NCBI GenBank assembly: GCA_023231425.1
Contig: JALNVI010000019.1
Location: 1 to 40,350 of the forward strand
Source of the DNA: Desulforhopalus sp.
GTDB taxonomy: Bacteria; Desulfobacterota; Desulfobulbia; Desulfobulbales; Desulfocapsaceae
Reading direction: 5' to 3'
Length of the DNA: 40,350 nucleotides
Position numbers and translations under genes: made by a program. Of the stretch, positions 8,877 through 16,920 are shown in pieces (the first letter of the stretch is position 1; the number at the start of each line of letters is the position of its first letter). The notes beneath the pieces were generated by a model that was not told the origin of the DNA, did no database searches, and saw only the letters and a program-made list of their open reading frames with translations.

Positions 8877-10174
8877 CTTTTTCCCTCCAGCTCTACCACC
8901 TCACAGATGGCCCCGGTGAGAATCTTAAGCTCAGAATCAGTCATCACAAAAGGTGGCATAACATACACCAGCCGGCCAAAGGGACGCACCCACACCCCGC
9001 GGTCGACAAAGAGCTGCTGGCAGCGAGCCATATCTACCGGTCTTTCCATCTCCACCACTCCGATGGCCCCAAGTACGCGCACATCCTTCACCCCGACCAT
9101 TTCGGCACAGGCCGCAAGGCCGGCACGCAACCCGCGTTCGACACGGTTGACATTGCCCCGCCAGTTCGTTTCCTGCAGCAGATCAATGGAGCGGCAGGCA
9201 ACCGCGCAGGCGAGAGGATTTCCCATAAAGGTCGGCCCGTGCATAAAAACACCGGGGTTTTTCGGCCCTTCAAGGGAAACTCCATGCCCCACCTCCTCCG
9301 TGGCCAGTACCGCCGCCAACGACATGCAGCCGCCAGTTATCGCCTTGCCGACACACATGATATCGGGGGTGATCCCTGCATGTTCACAGGCAAAAAGCCG
9401 GCCGCTGCGGCCGAAGCCGGTAGCAATTTCATCGGCAATCAGCAGCACACCATAGTCATCACAAAGACTGCGCAGACGACGCAGATACAAGGGATGATAA
9501 AAACGCATCCCCCCCGCCCCCTGCACCACCGGTTCAAGAATCACCGCGCAAATGCTCTCCGCGTGTTGCTCAAGCAACTTCTGCATCGGGGCAATATCGC
9601 TTTCATTCCACTCCCCGTCAAAAGGGATCTGCGGGGCATCGGCAAAGAGATATTCCGGCAGGACACCTTTATATATTGAGTGCATGCCGGTTTCGGGATC
9701 GCAGACCGACATGGCGTGAAAGGTATCGCCGTGGTAACCGTTGCGAATAGTGAGAAAGCGATTTTTTCCGCGCTGCCCCTGTGCAAACCAGTATTGAATG
9801 GCCATCTTCATCGCCACTTCCACCGCCACGGAGCCGGAATCAGCGAGAAAAACCTTCTCCAGCCCCGCCGGAGTCATATCAACGAGGCGACGGCAGAGTT
9901 CAATGGCCGGTTTATTGGTAAGACCGCCAAACATCACATGGGAGAAGGAGTCAATCTGCTCCTTAAGTGCCCTGTTGAGCTCCGGATGGTTGTAACCATG
10001 GATAACAGCCCACCACGAGGCCATGCCATCAATGAGACTGCGACCGCCTTCGAGAGTGATGCGGCAGCCGCTCGCCCCCGTCACAAGAAAGACAGGCAGC
10101 GGATTGGTCAGTGAGGTGTAGGGATGCCAGATATGTTCACGATCGAAGTCAAGATACTGGTCAGGACGTTTCAT
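8873..10174 (-). CDS. bioA: Adenosylmethionine-8-amino-7-oxononanoate aminotransferase
   Basis: A PLP aminotransferase (fold type I, class III) that makes 7,8-diaminopelargonate, usually with S-adenosylmethionine as amino donor. It is 433 residues long. Recognisable blocks are HIWHPYTSLTNPLPV, GMASWWAVIHGYNHPELN, the PLP phosphate site LADSGSVAVEVAMKMA, RNGYHGDTFHAMSV, LIADEIATGFGRSGRLFA and CVGKAITGGCMSLAAVL with the PLP lysine. It starts the tightly packed bioA-F-G-C-D block. No clear ribosome-binding site is visible before the ATG at 10174. The 240 bp between it and bioB are occupied mainly by a dispersed repeat, so it may have its own promoter or depend on read-through. Confidence 0.95.
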   Translation of the reverse strand: MKRPDQYLDFDREHIWHPYTSLTNPLPVFLVTGASGCRITLEGGRSLIDGMASWWAVIHGYNHPELNRALKEQIDSFSHVMFGGLTNKPAIELCRRLVDMTPAGLEKVFLADSGSVAVEVAMKMAIQYWFAQGQRGKNRFLTIRNGYHGDTFHAMSVCDPETGMHSIYKGVLPEYLFADAPQIPFDGEWNESDIAPMQKLLEQHAESICAVILEPVVQGAGGMRFYHPLYLRRLRSLCDDYGVLLIADEIATGFGRSGRLFACEHAGITPDIMCVGKAITGGCMSLAAVLATEEVGHGVSLEGPKNPGVFMHGPTFMGNPLACAVACRSIDLLQETNWRGNVNRVERGLRAGLAACAEMVGVKDVRVLGAIGVVEMERPVDMARCQQLFVDRGVWVRPFGRLVYVMPPFVMTDSELKILTGAICEVVELEGKR

Positions 10175-10232
10175 AGAGAAATATTTCGGCAGAGTTTCAG
10201 AGTTGGGGGATGTCAGAACTCAGGGTATCCTT

Positions 10233-10413
10233 CAGGGTTCCTTGAAACAGCTTGTATTTCGTTCATATTCGAGGCACAGAAGGGAATTTCTTACAGCCAT
10301 GGTTGATATCGGAGTATGGCGCTTCCCTCGACGTCTCGTTCCTCGCTTTGTCTGAGGATAATTTTTTACTGTAACGAAGAAGGCAGGCGAAAGACTGTTT
10401 TTTTAAGGGCTCC
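10233..10413 (-). repeat. Dispersed MITE-like intergenic repeat, family 1, copy 2, between bioB and bioA
   Basis: In minus orientation it matches the other copies: ends GGTTCCTTGAAACAG and CTGTTTTTTTAAGGGCTCC are imperfect inverted repeats, with TTGTATTTCGTTCATATTC, CTCGACGTCTCGTTCCTCG and CTGTAACGAAGAAGGCAGG inside. Its right end lies about 2 bp from the bioB stop codon. It has no ORF of its own and no recognisable transposase. It separates bioB from bioA in a cluster whose other genes are spaced by 10 bp or less. Confidence 0.8.
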
Positions 10414-10414
10414 T

Positions 10415-11389
10415 TCAGTTAAAGACAAACCCGAGCCGTTCAAACATCGCCACATCCCCGATCAGTCCATTACCTGCAGTGGTCAGATAATTGCCAACAA
10501 TGGCCCCTCCAGCCCCGCTCAGAAAGAGTTTTTCCTGTTCGTCGCCGAGGTGGTTCCGCCCGCCAGCAATACGAATCACCGCCTGCGGCAGAATAAGCCG
10601 AAACATGGCGACGGCAATCAACGCATCTTCCCGGGAGATGGGCTCCATCATTTCAAAAGGAGTTCCCTTGATTGGCATGAGGATATTGATCGGCACGGAA
10701 TCCACCCCGATCTCCCTCAGCTCAAAGGCCAGCTCCAGCCGCTGGGCCAGACTCTCACCAAGACCGATGATCCCTCCGGAGCACAGGGACAGCCCCGCCT
10801 CCTTCGCGATTCCCAGCGTCTCCACTTTCTCTTCCCAGGTATGGGTCGTGCAAACCCTGGGGAAGTAGTCGCGACAGGCCTCAAGGTTGCAGTGATAGCG
10901 ACTGACACCCATATCTTTAAGCAGGTGTGCCCGTTCAGGGGTGAGAAAACCCATAGATGCGCAGAGTGCGAGAGAGGTGTTCTCCGACAGGGTGTGACAA
11001 AGCGGAGCGAAGAGGGTCCGGAGATCCTCCGCACTCACATGGTGCCCGGCCGTGACGAGGGAAAACCGGCCCACATGGTGTGCTTCGTTTTCCCGGGCAA
11101 GAGCCAGCGTCTCTTCCTCTGTGACACACTTATAGCTTTCCACTTCCACGTCGTAGTGGGCGGATTGAGCACAAAACCGGCAGTTTTCGCTGCACTTGCC
11201 ACTGCGGGCGTTGATGATGGAGCAGAGGTCAAAACGGTTGCCATGGAAGTGACTGCGCACCATATCGGCGACAGCAAGAAGGGAAGTGAAATTATCGGCA
11301 TTTCCCTGGGCGGCAAGGGCAAGCTCAAGGGCTTCGTCGAACTCAAGACGACCGCCCTTCTCTATCATTGTTCGAGTCTGATCATACAT
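10415..11389 (-). CDS. bioB: Biotin synthase
   Basis: A radical SAM enzyme that inserts sulfur into dethiobiotin. The ATG at 11389 (MYDQTRTMIEKGG) has AGGAAG 5 nt upstream and gives 324 residues; a start 14 codons further up has no such support. The radical SAM cluster motif is CSENCRFCAQS after the conserved FDLCSIINARSGK, and YHCNLEACRDYF, LCSGGIIGLGE, PINILMPIKGTPFE and IRIAGGRNHLG follow in BioB order and include the [2Fe-2S] and substrate regions. It is on the same strand as the rest of the bio genes and is flanked on both sides by copies of the family 1 repeat in opposite orientation. Confidence 0.95.
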   Translation of the reverse strand: MYDQTRTMIEKGGRLEFDEALELALAAQGNADNFTSLLAVADMVRSHFHGNRFDLCSIINARSGKCSENCRFCAQSAHYDVEVESYKCVTEEETLALARENEAHHVGRFSLVTAGHHVSAEDLRTLFAPLCHTLSENTSLALCASMGFLTPERAHLLKDMGVSRYHCNLEACRDYFPRVCTTHTWEEKVETLGIAKEAGLSLCSGGIIGLGESLAQRLELAFELREIGVDSVPINILMPIKGTPFEMMEPISREDALIAVAMFRLILPQAVIRIAGGRNHLGDEQEKLFLSGAGGAIVGNYLTTAGNGLIGDVAMFERLGFVFN

Positions 11390-11412
11390 GGCTGCTTCCT
11401 GTTTTTTTGTTC

Positions 11413-11685
11413 TGGAACATCGAATAATCACTCGTCATCTTCGTTACAGGCAAAAAATTATCCTCCGACAAAGCAAGGAAGAGACGTCGAGGTAAGCGCC
11501 ATACTCCAGGTAAGCGCTATACTCCGTGATCAATAACACCGGTGATGAACGGTAAGCCGGTATACGTACCTTCAAGAAATTCTTTTCAGAAAAACAAAAA
11601 ACTACTTTTCAGGGGACGAATATGCCTGAGCTAAAGTCCCTTCTGTGCCTCAAATATGAACGAAATACAAGCTGTTTCAATCTCC
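11413..11685 (+). repeat. Dispersed MITE-like intergenic repeat, family 1, copy 3 (long variant with internal tandem duplication)
   Basis: This copy fills most of the 372 bp between fabD and bioB. It carries CGAATAATCACTCGTCATC at the left, TCCGACAAAGCAAGGAAGAG, an 18-bp tandem duplication (AGGTAAGCGCYATACTCC at 11490-11507 and 11508-11525), ACACCGGTGATGAACGGTAA, and ATATGAACGAAATACAAGCT at the right. It shares the inner block AAATTCTTTT...AAACA with copy 4 only, so these two form a longer subfamily. The left inverted terminus is eroded. Confidence 0.78.
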
Positions 11686-11761
11686 CCGTTCTGTAAAAGA
11701 GAGTTCACTCCCCTTCTCAAGCGGAAGAGGAGCGGGATCGGAGGTCAGTAAAGAGAAAGAC

Positions 11762-12709
11762 TCAGATCTCCAGTTGCTCCACCACCTGCTCCAGCCCTTC
11801 CGGAGTGTCAAACTGCAGAGCGGTAACCTTCACACCGCGAGGTACAATCTTTTTCATCATCCCTTTCAGGACCGTTTTCGGTCCGATTTCGATAAAAGTA
11901 TCGGTGCCCTCGGCAATCATGCGGGTGATAATTTCACACCAGCGAACCTTGGAGACTATTTGACGGGACATCATCTCTTTCATCCGTGCAGGGTCATACT
12001 CTTTCTGTGCAGAAACGTTGAAGTAAATCGGGACCAGCGGAATATTAAACTTGATATCACCCAGAAAGGCTTTGAAATCAGGAATGGAACCGGCAACAAG
12101 CGGACTGTGGTTGGCTACGGAAACTTTCAGTGGAATAATCTTCGCACCAGCCTCTAAAAGGCCTGCCTCAACACCATTCAGCCCTTCCATGGAGCCGGAA
12201 ATAACCGTCTGCTGCGGGGTATTGTGGTTGGCAGCAACCACCACACCGTCCCCTTTATACTCACGCAACACCTCTTCCACTTTATCGATAGTGAGACCAA
12301 GCACTGCCTGCATCCCACCAGGATGGGCAGCACCTTCACGGCCCATCAGCTCACCGCGTTTTGTCACGAGACGCAGAGCATCATCGGCGGAGATAACTCC
12401 GGCGGCAAAAAGTGCAGAGTATTCTCCGAGGCTGTGTCCAGCGAAGGCGTTGAGCGCCACTTGTCCGCCGACAGCCTCCCGGAAAGCCTGCCAGCAGACA
12501 AGGTTGGCAACGGTGATTGCCGGCTGCACGATATCCGCTGGAATCAGAGCCTCCATTGGCCCCTCATCACTCAACCTGGCCAGCGGTTTGCCGAGCACCT
12601 TCTCGGCATTGTCCATGATGGAAGCACAGGCTGCGCTCTGGTCACGAAATTCTCTGGCCATACCGATTGACTGCGAACCCTGGCCCGGGAAAAGAATAGC
12701 AATTTTCAT
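11762..12709 (-). CDS. fabD: Malonyl-CoA:ACP transacylase
   Basis: It loads malonate onto acyl carrier protein for type II fatty acid synthesis and, with BioC, provides the starting material for biotin. The ATG at 12709 (MKIAILFPGQGSQSIGMA) has AAGGAC 6 nt upstream and is preferred over a longer in-frame start. The nucleophile motif is FAGHSLGEYSALF, and SVANHSPLVAG supplies the catalytic histidine region; IEIGPKTVLKGMMKK is the C-terminal family block. Length 315 residues, normal. It lies 10 bp after lspA, so ileS-lspA-fabD probably form one transcript. Confidence 0.94.
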   Translation of the reverse strand: MKIAILFPGQGSQSIGMAREFRDQSAACASIMDNAEKVLGKPLARLSDEGPMEALIPADIVQPAITVANLVCWQAFREAVGGQVALNAFAGHSLGEYSALFAAGVISADDALRLVTKRGELMGREGAAHPGGMQAVLGLTIDKVEEVLREYKGDGVVVAANHNTPQQTVISGSMEGLNGVEAGLLEAGAKIIPLKVSVANHSPLVAGSIPDFKAFLGDIKFNIPLVPIYFNVSAQKEYDPARMKEMMSRQIVSKVRWCEIITRMIAEGTDTFIEIGPKTVLKGMMKKIVPRGVKVTALQFDTPEGLEQVVEQLEI

Positions 12710-12719
12710 CTGTCGTCCT

Positions 12720-13202
12720 TTAGTTGTCCTCTCTGGGACCTGAATTGAAAAAAGATAACACCACAAGCAACACTGCTCCCACGCAGATAAAAGAATCTGC
12801 GAGGTTAAACGCCGGCCAGTGATAACTGCCGTGGTAGAAATCGAGGAAATCAGTCACCGCTCCGTAACGCAGCCGATCAATAACGTTACCGAGGGCCCCG
12901 CCGGCAACAAACCCAAGAGCAAGGGAGGTAAACACGCCCCCGCCGTTGTGTCGCAAAGAGCGGTTGTAGAAGGTAATTGCAACCACCGCGACAAGACTGA
13001 TTGAAAGAAAAAACCAGTGCCGCCATGGAGCATCAACATCCGCAAGAAAGGAGAAGGCGGCACCGGTGTTGGTGACATAAACGAGGTTGAAGAGACCGGG
13101 GATAATCTCCCGCATCTCAAATTCTTTGAAATGATCAAGTATCCAGGCTTTGGAAAGCTGATCCAACACAAGAGCAAGAATTACTGAGAGATAATACCAC
13201 AC
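12720..13202 (-). CDS. lspA: Lipoprotein signal peptidase (signal peptidase II)
   Basis: An inner-membrane aspartyl protease that removes the signal peptide of prolipoproteins after lipid attachment. It is 160 residues long with four hydrophobic helices. The conserved blocks are LVLDQLSKAW, LVYVTNTGAAFSFL, GNVIDRLRYGAVTDFLDF and FNLADSFICVG; the aspartates of NVIDR and NLADS form the catalytic pair. The start codon is GTG at 13202, directly abutting the ileS stop, which implies coupled translation. The ileS-lspA pair is widely conserved. Confidence 0.95.
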   Translation of the reverse strand: MWYYLSVILALVLDQLSKAWILDHFKEFEMREIIPGLFNLVYVTNTGAAFSFLADVDAPWRHWFFLSISLVAVVAITFYNRSLRHNGGGVFTSLALGFVAGGALGNVIDRLRYGAVTDFLDFYHGSYHWPAFNLADSFICVGAVLLVVLSFFNSGPREDN

Positions 13203-16010
13203 TTACAGTCCCAGCTCCTTGAGCACACCAGAACAGCGAACGCAGAGCTGCGGATGGTCGGGATTCTGTCCGACCTCTTCAGAACGAATCCAGCAACGTT
13301 CACATTTTTCACCCCTGGCCCGGCGAACTGCAACCGTGAACCCCGGAAATTCCTCACTCTCATACACCACATCACCCTCAGCAGCGGCAGTAAAAACACT
13401 CATTTTAGAGATAATGGATATATCCTTGAGGGTCTTCCATTCACGGGTGATAAATTCCCCTGTCTCCCCTTCCGCCCGAAGCAGAACCTCCGCCTCGAGG
13501 GAGTGGCCGATGACCTTCTCGCGCCGGGCTGTCTCCAGCGCCCTGGTGATATCGGAACGAACCTTGAGCAGCTTATCCCACCGTTCCATCATGGAGGGTT
13601 CCAGCACCATACCGTTCGCTTCGGGAAACTCAGTGAAGAAAATCGACTCTTCCAGTGGCGATTTTTCGTCACGCCCATAGAGACTATCCCATGCCTCGGA
13701 GGAAGTAAAGGCGAGAATCGGGCTGATGAGCCGCAACAGGCCGCTGATGATATCATACAGTACGGTCTGGGCAGAGCGACGTGTCTGCGAATCTGGGGCC
13801 TCAGTGTATAAACGATCCTTGAGGATATCGAGATAGAAAGAACTCATGGTGATACCGCAGAAGTAATTAACCTGCTGGTAGATTCCATGGAACTCAAATT
13901 TTTCGTAATCTTCCGTCACCAGCTTGCGGAGCTCTCCAAATTTGGCCAGCGCCCAGCGATCAATCTCCGGCATGTCCTCCGGAGCAACACGGTTGGCAGC
14001 GGGATCGAAATCATTGAGGTTGCTGAGGAAGTAGCGGATGGTGTTACGGATCTTACGATAGGAATCGGAGATTTGTTTAAGGATGATGTCACTCACCTTC
14101 ACATCGCCGGTGTAATCCTCAGAGGCAACCCATAGACGAAGAATCTCCGCACCATATTTATCAACAACCTCCGCAGGTCCGATGACGTTGCCCACCGATT
14201 TCGACATCTTCTTGCCCTCACCATCCACCGTGTAGCCGTGGGTGAGAACACCTCTGTATGGCGCACACCCCCGATTGGCCACAGAACAGAGCAGAGAACT
14301 CTGGAACCAGCCCCGGTGCTGATCACTCCCCTCAAGGTAGAGATCGGCGGGGAACTGCAGATCCTCACGCTGCTCAAGAACAGCGGCAAAACTGGTGCCG
14401 GAATCGAACCAGACATCAAGGATATCTTTCTCTTTATCAAACTCGCTGGAACCACAGGGGCAGGTGTAACCTTCAGGCAGGAAGTCACCCACCTCGTGGG
14501 AATACCAGGCATCGGCACCCTCCTTCAAAAAGAGTGCATCCACCTTCTGCACAACCTCATCACTTTTTACAACCTCTCCGCATTTATGGCAGGTGATGAC
14601 AGTGAGCGGCACACCCCAGCTCCGCTGACGGGAGAGGCACCAGTCCGGCCGGTTTTCCACCATGCTGTAGATACGGTTCTCCCCCCAGGAAGGGGTCCAG
14701 GAAGTCTTGCGAATCTCCTCAAGAGCCCTCTTGCGCAGATCATTTTTCTCCATGGAAATAAACCACTGCGGAGTCGCGCGATACATCACCGGCAGCTTGC
14801 AGCGCCAGCAGTGCGGATAGCTGTGGTTTAAAGGTGCGGTGAATACAAGAGACCCCTCGGCCTTCAAATCTTCGATGATCTTCTTGTTTACCTCGGGAAC
14901 ATGCTCCCCGGCGTAGCGTCCCGCCTCTTCGGTATACACACCTTCGGCGTCCACTGGAGAAAGGATTTCAAGGCCATAACGAAGGCCAGTCAGGTAGTCA
15001 TCCGCGCCATGTCCGGGGGCGGTATGCACACACCCGGTACCGGCATCAGCGGTAACATAATTGGCAAGCACCAGCAGAGAGTCACGATCCATGAAGGGAT
15101 GGCGGCAGTTACGTTTTTCAAATCCCGTAGAGGCAAAGGTTCCGACAATCTCCCAGGAATTCACGCCAATCTCAGCCATCATTTTTTCAACCAGGGCCTC
15201 GGCAATCACCCAGGTTTCATCCCCCACGCGCACAGCGGCGTAGGTAAAATCGGGATGCATGGCGACTGCAAGGTTGGCGGGCAGAGTCCAGGGAGTTGTG
15301 GTCCAGATAACAAAATATGTTTTATCCCCGGCGAGAGATGTATCAATATCAGAAAAGTCTTCGGCCGCCTGGAACTTGACATATATGGAGGGCGAAGTGT
15401 GATCGTGATATTCAACCTCAGCCTCAGCCAGCGCCGTTCCGCAGGTGGAGCACCAATAGACGGGTTTACGGTTGCGCACCACCGACCCGCTGAGCAGGAA
15501 TTTGTTGAATTCGCGGGCAATGGCAGCTTCGTAGCTGTAATTGATCGTCAGATACGGGTTATCCCAGTCACCGAGAATCCCCAGCCGTTTGAATTGCTCC
15601 TTCTGCGTCTTAATCCATTTCCCGGCATATTTGCGGCAGGCAGAACGTTTGGAAAGGACAGGAATCGTCTTTTTCTTGTCCCCCAGTTCCTTATCCACAT
15701 TAATTTCAATAGGCAGACCGTGGCAGTCCCAGCCTGGTACGTAGGGAGCATTAAAACCGGCCATCCGCCGTGAACGCAGGATAATATCTTTGAGGATCTT
15801 GTTGAAGGCGTGGCCCACGTGAATATTGCCGTTGGCATAGGGAGGACCGTCATGCAGAATAAAGAGAGGTTTACCTTCACCCTTTTTCAGCAGTTTTTGA
15901 TACAGTTCACCTTTGTCCCACTGCTTGAGCACCTGCGGTTCTTTCTGTGCAAGATTTGCCTTCATCTTAAACCCGGTTCCGGGGAGATTGAGGGTGTCCC
16001 TGTAGTCCAT
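13203..16010 (-). CDS. ileS: Isoleucyl-tRNA synthetase
   Basis: A class I aminoacyl-tRNA synthetase of 935 residues. The HIGH-type motif is PYANGNIHVGHAFNK near residue 60, the editing CP1 domain contains YFVIWTTTPWTLPANLAVA and GTGCVHTAPGHGADDY, and the catalytic loop is KKMSKSVGNVIGP. The C-terminal zinc finger is visible as CERCWIRSEEVG...CVRCSGVL. GGAG lies 7 nt before the ATG. About 680 bp upstream hold no gene but include a degenerate dispersed repeat. I searched that leader for a T-box core and did not find one. Confidence 0.97.
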   Translation of the reverse strand: MDYRDTLNLPGTGFKMKANLAQKEPQVLKQWDKGELYQKLLKKGEGKPLFILHDGPPYANGNIHVGHAFNKILKDIILRSRRMAGFNAPYVPGWDCHGLPIEINVDKELGDKKKTIPVLSKRSACRKYAGKWIKTQKEQFKRLGILGDWDNPYLTINYSYEAAIAREFNKFLLSGSVVRNRKPVYWCSTCGTALAEAEVEYHDHTSPSIYVKFQAAEDFSDIDTSLAGDKTYFVIWTTTPWTLPANLAVAMHPDFTYAAVRVGDETWVIAEALVEKMMAEIGVNSWEIVGTFASTGFEKRNCRHPFMDRDSLLVLANYVTADAGTGCVHTAPGHGADDYLTGLRYGLEILSPVDAEGVYTEEAGRYAGEHVPEVNKKIIEDLKAEGSLVFTAPLNHSYPHCWRCKLPVMYRATPQWFISMEKNDLRKRALEEIRKTSWTPSWGENRIYSMVENRPDWCLSRQRSWGVPLTVITCHKCGEVVKSDEVVQKVDALFLKEGADAWYSHEVGDFLPEGYTCPCGSSEFDKEKDILDVWFDSGTSFAAVLEQREDLQFPADLYLEGSDQHRGWFQSSLLCSVANRGCAPYRGVLTHGYTVDGEGKKMSKSVGNVIGPAEVVDKYGAEILRLWVASEDYTGDVKVSDIILKQISDSYRKIRNTIRYFLSNLNDFDPAANRVAPEDMPEIDRWALAKFGELRKLVTEDYEKFEFHGIYQQVNYFCGITMSSFYLDILKDRLYTEAPDSQTRRSAQTVLYDIISGLLRLISPILAFTSSEAWDSLYGRDEKSPLEESIFFTEFPEANGMVLEPSMMERWDKLLKVRSDITRALETARREKVIGHSLEAEVLLRAEGETGEFITREWKTLKDISIISKMSVFTAAAEGDVVYESEEFPGFTVAVRRARGEKCERCWIRSEEVGQNPDHPQLCVRCSGVLKELGL

Positions 16011-16059
16011 ATTATATCTCCTTACACGCTATTTGACGGCAACATGGGTGCCTGGTGAA

Positions 16060-16172
16060 TGAAAAGGGATTTCAATCAGCTCAAGGATGCAGGAGAAAAT
16101 TTACCGCAGAGAGCTGCATGAGACGTCCGGGAAAATTTTTTCGGCTGCAACGAAGAGACTGCAAGAAAGACC
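16060..16172 (-). repeat. Probable degenerate copy of the family 1 dispersed repeat (copy 7), upstream of ileS
   Basis: The stretch contains CTCAAGGATGCAGGAG, AAAATTTACCGCAG, GAGACGTC, GAAAATTTTTTCGGCTG and CAACGAAGAGACTGCAAG in the same order as the 33.5 kb copy reads TTCAAGGAACAGGAGG, AAATTTACCGCAG, GACGTCTCG, ATAAATTTTTGACTG and TAACGAAGAAGATGGGCG. The middle is shortened and neither terminus is intact. It begins about 50 bp upstream of the ileS start and may therefore hold part of the ileS promoter or leader. Confidence 0.5.
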
Positions 16173-16689
16173 AGAATGTATACTACAATAAGAGTGAAAC
16201 CACACAGGATACCACCTGAAGTGCAAGTTGCAAGACTTTATCTCGCCCCTCGTAACCACGATCGGACAGGGGGAAAGAGCTACTGAGATCACCTCTCTAT
16301 TTTCACACAACTCCGGCAAATTAGGTCTATTTTATCTTTCACCCATACCAACGGAAAGATGTTCTGCAGCTGACTCGCCAGGAGACATTCAGCTGCAGAG
16401 CATCAAAGACGCAGGAACTAAAAAAGAGGAAGCTTCCCGGGCGGCGCATTGCACATACTTTTTAAGTGCAGAAGTTCGCTTTTTACCGCAACGCACGCAG
16501 TGCAGTGATGAATAATAAATATTTCCGGGGACGAGGTACAGGGAGAAAAAAACGGCGGTAAATGGGCAAAGACCAACCACCCCGTTTCCGACCAGATGGA
16601 ACTCACCACCAAAAGCATCCTGCAGGCAGGACATCCTGTCCAGCTCTACGACACAGCGAATTCCAACGGTCACTCTACAGAGAACATTA
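16173..16689. other. Gene-free interval with an 11-bp perfect inverted repeat
   Basis: No open frame here has a credible start, ribosome-binding site or protein-like composition. The one visible structure is TCTGCAGCTGA at 16363-16373 and TCAGCTGCAGA at 16389-16399, a perfect 11-bp inverted repeat with a 15-nt spacer and no following T-run on either strand. It could be an operator or a relic of mobile DNA; nothing else was recognised. Confidence 0.35.
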
Positions 16690-16920
16690 ACTAACCAGTT
16701 TTTCGTTCATCTTTTTTGTTAGAGTTAAATTTATCCTCGGAGGTAAGCGCCAGGATCCGATATCATTCACACCGGTGATAAACGGTAAGCCAGTATAAGG
16801 ACCTTCACGAAATTCTTTTTAAAAACAGGAAAATAATTCCTAAGGCCCTAATCTGCTTCCGGTAAATTTTTTCCTGAACCTTGAGTATGAACGAAATACA
16901 AGCTGTTTCAAGGTACTCTT
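16690..16920 (+). repeat. Dispersed MITE-like intergenic repeat, family 1, copy 4 (long variant)
   Basis: It shares GGTAAGCGCCAGGATCCGAT, ACACCGGTGATAAACGGTAA, ACGAAATTCTTTTTAAAAAC and GTATGAACGAAATACAAGCT with copy 3 and ends GTTTCAAGGTACTC, the inverted-repeat terminus. The right end reaches the stop codon of the histidine kinase gene, so the kinase's last bases and the repeat end are adjacent. Left terminus AACCAGTTTTTCGTTCATC is recognisable but eroded. Confidence 0.78.

Noticed and set aside
11390..11761. BirA-type operator upstream of bioB
   Set aside because: No long inverted repeat of the TTGTAAACC type was found; the interval is explained by repeat copy 3.
16389..16673. 94-codon minus-strand frame with several cysteines
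   Set aside because: No ribosome-binding site, no recognisable domain, and composition like its non-coding surroundings.
16011..16690. T-box leader for ileS
   Set aside because: The interval upstream of ileS was read on the minus strand for the T-box core and a following terminator; neither is present, and half of the proximal part resembles a dispersed repeat.
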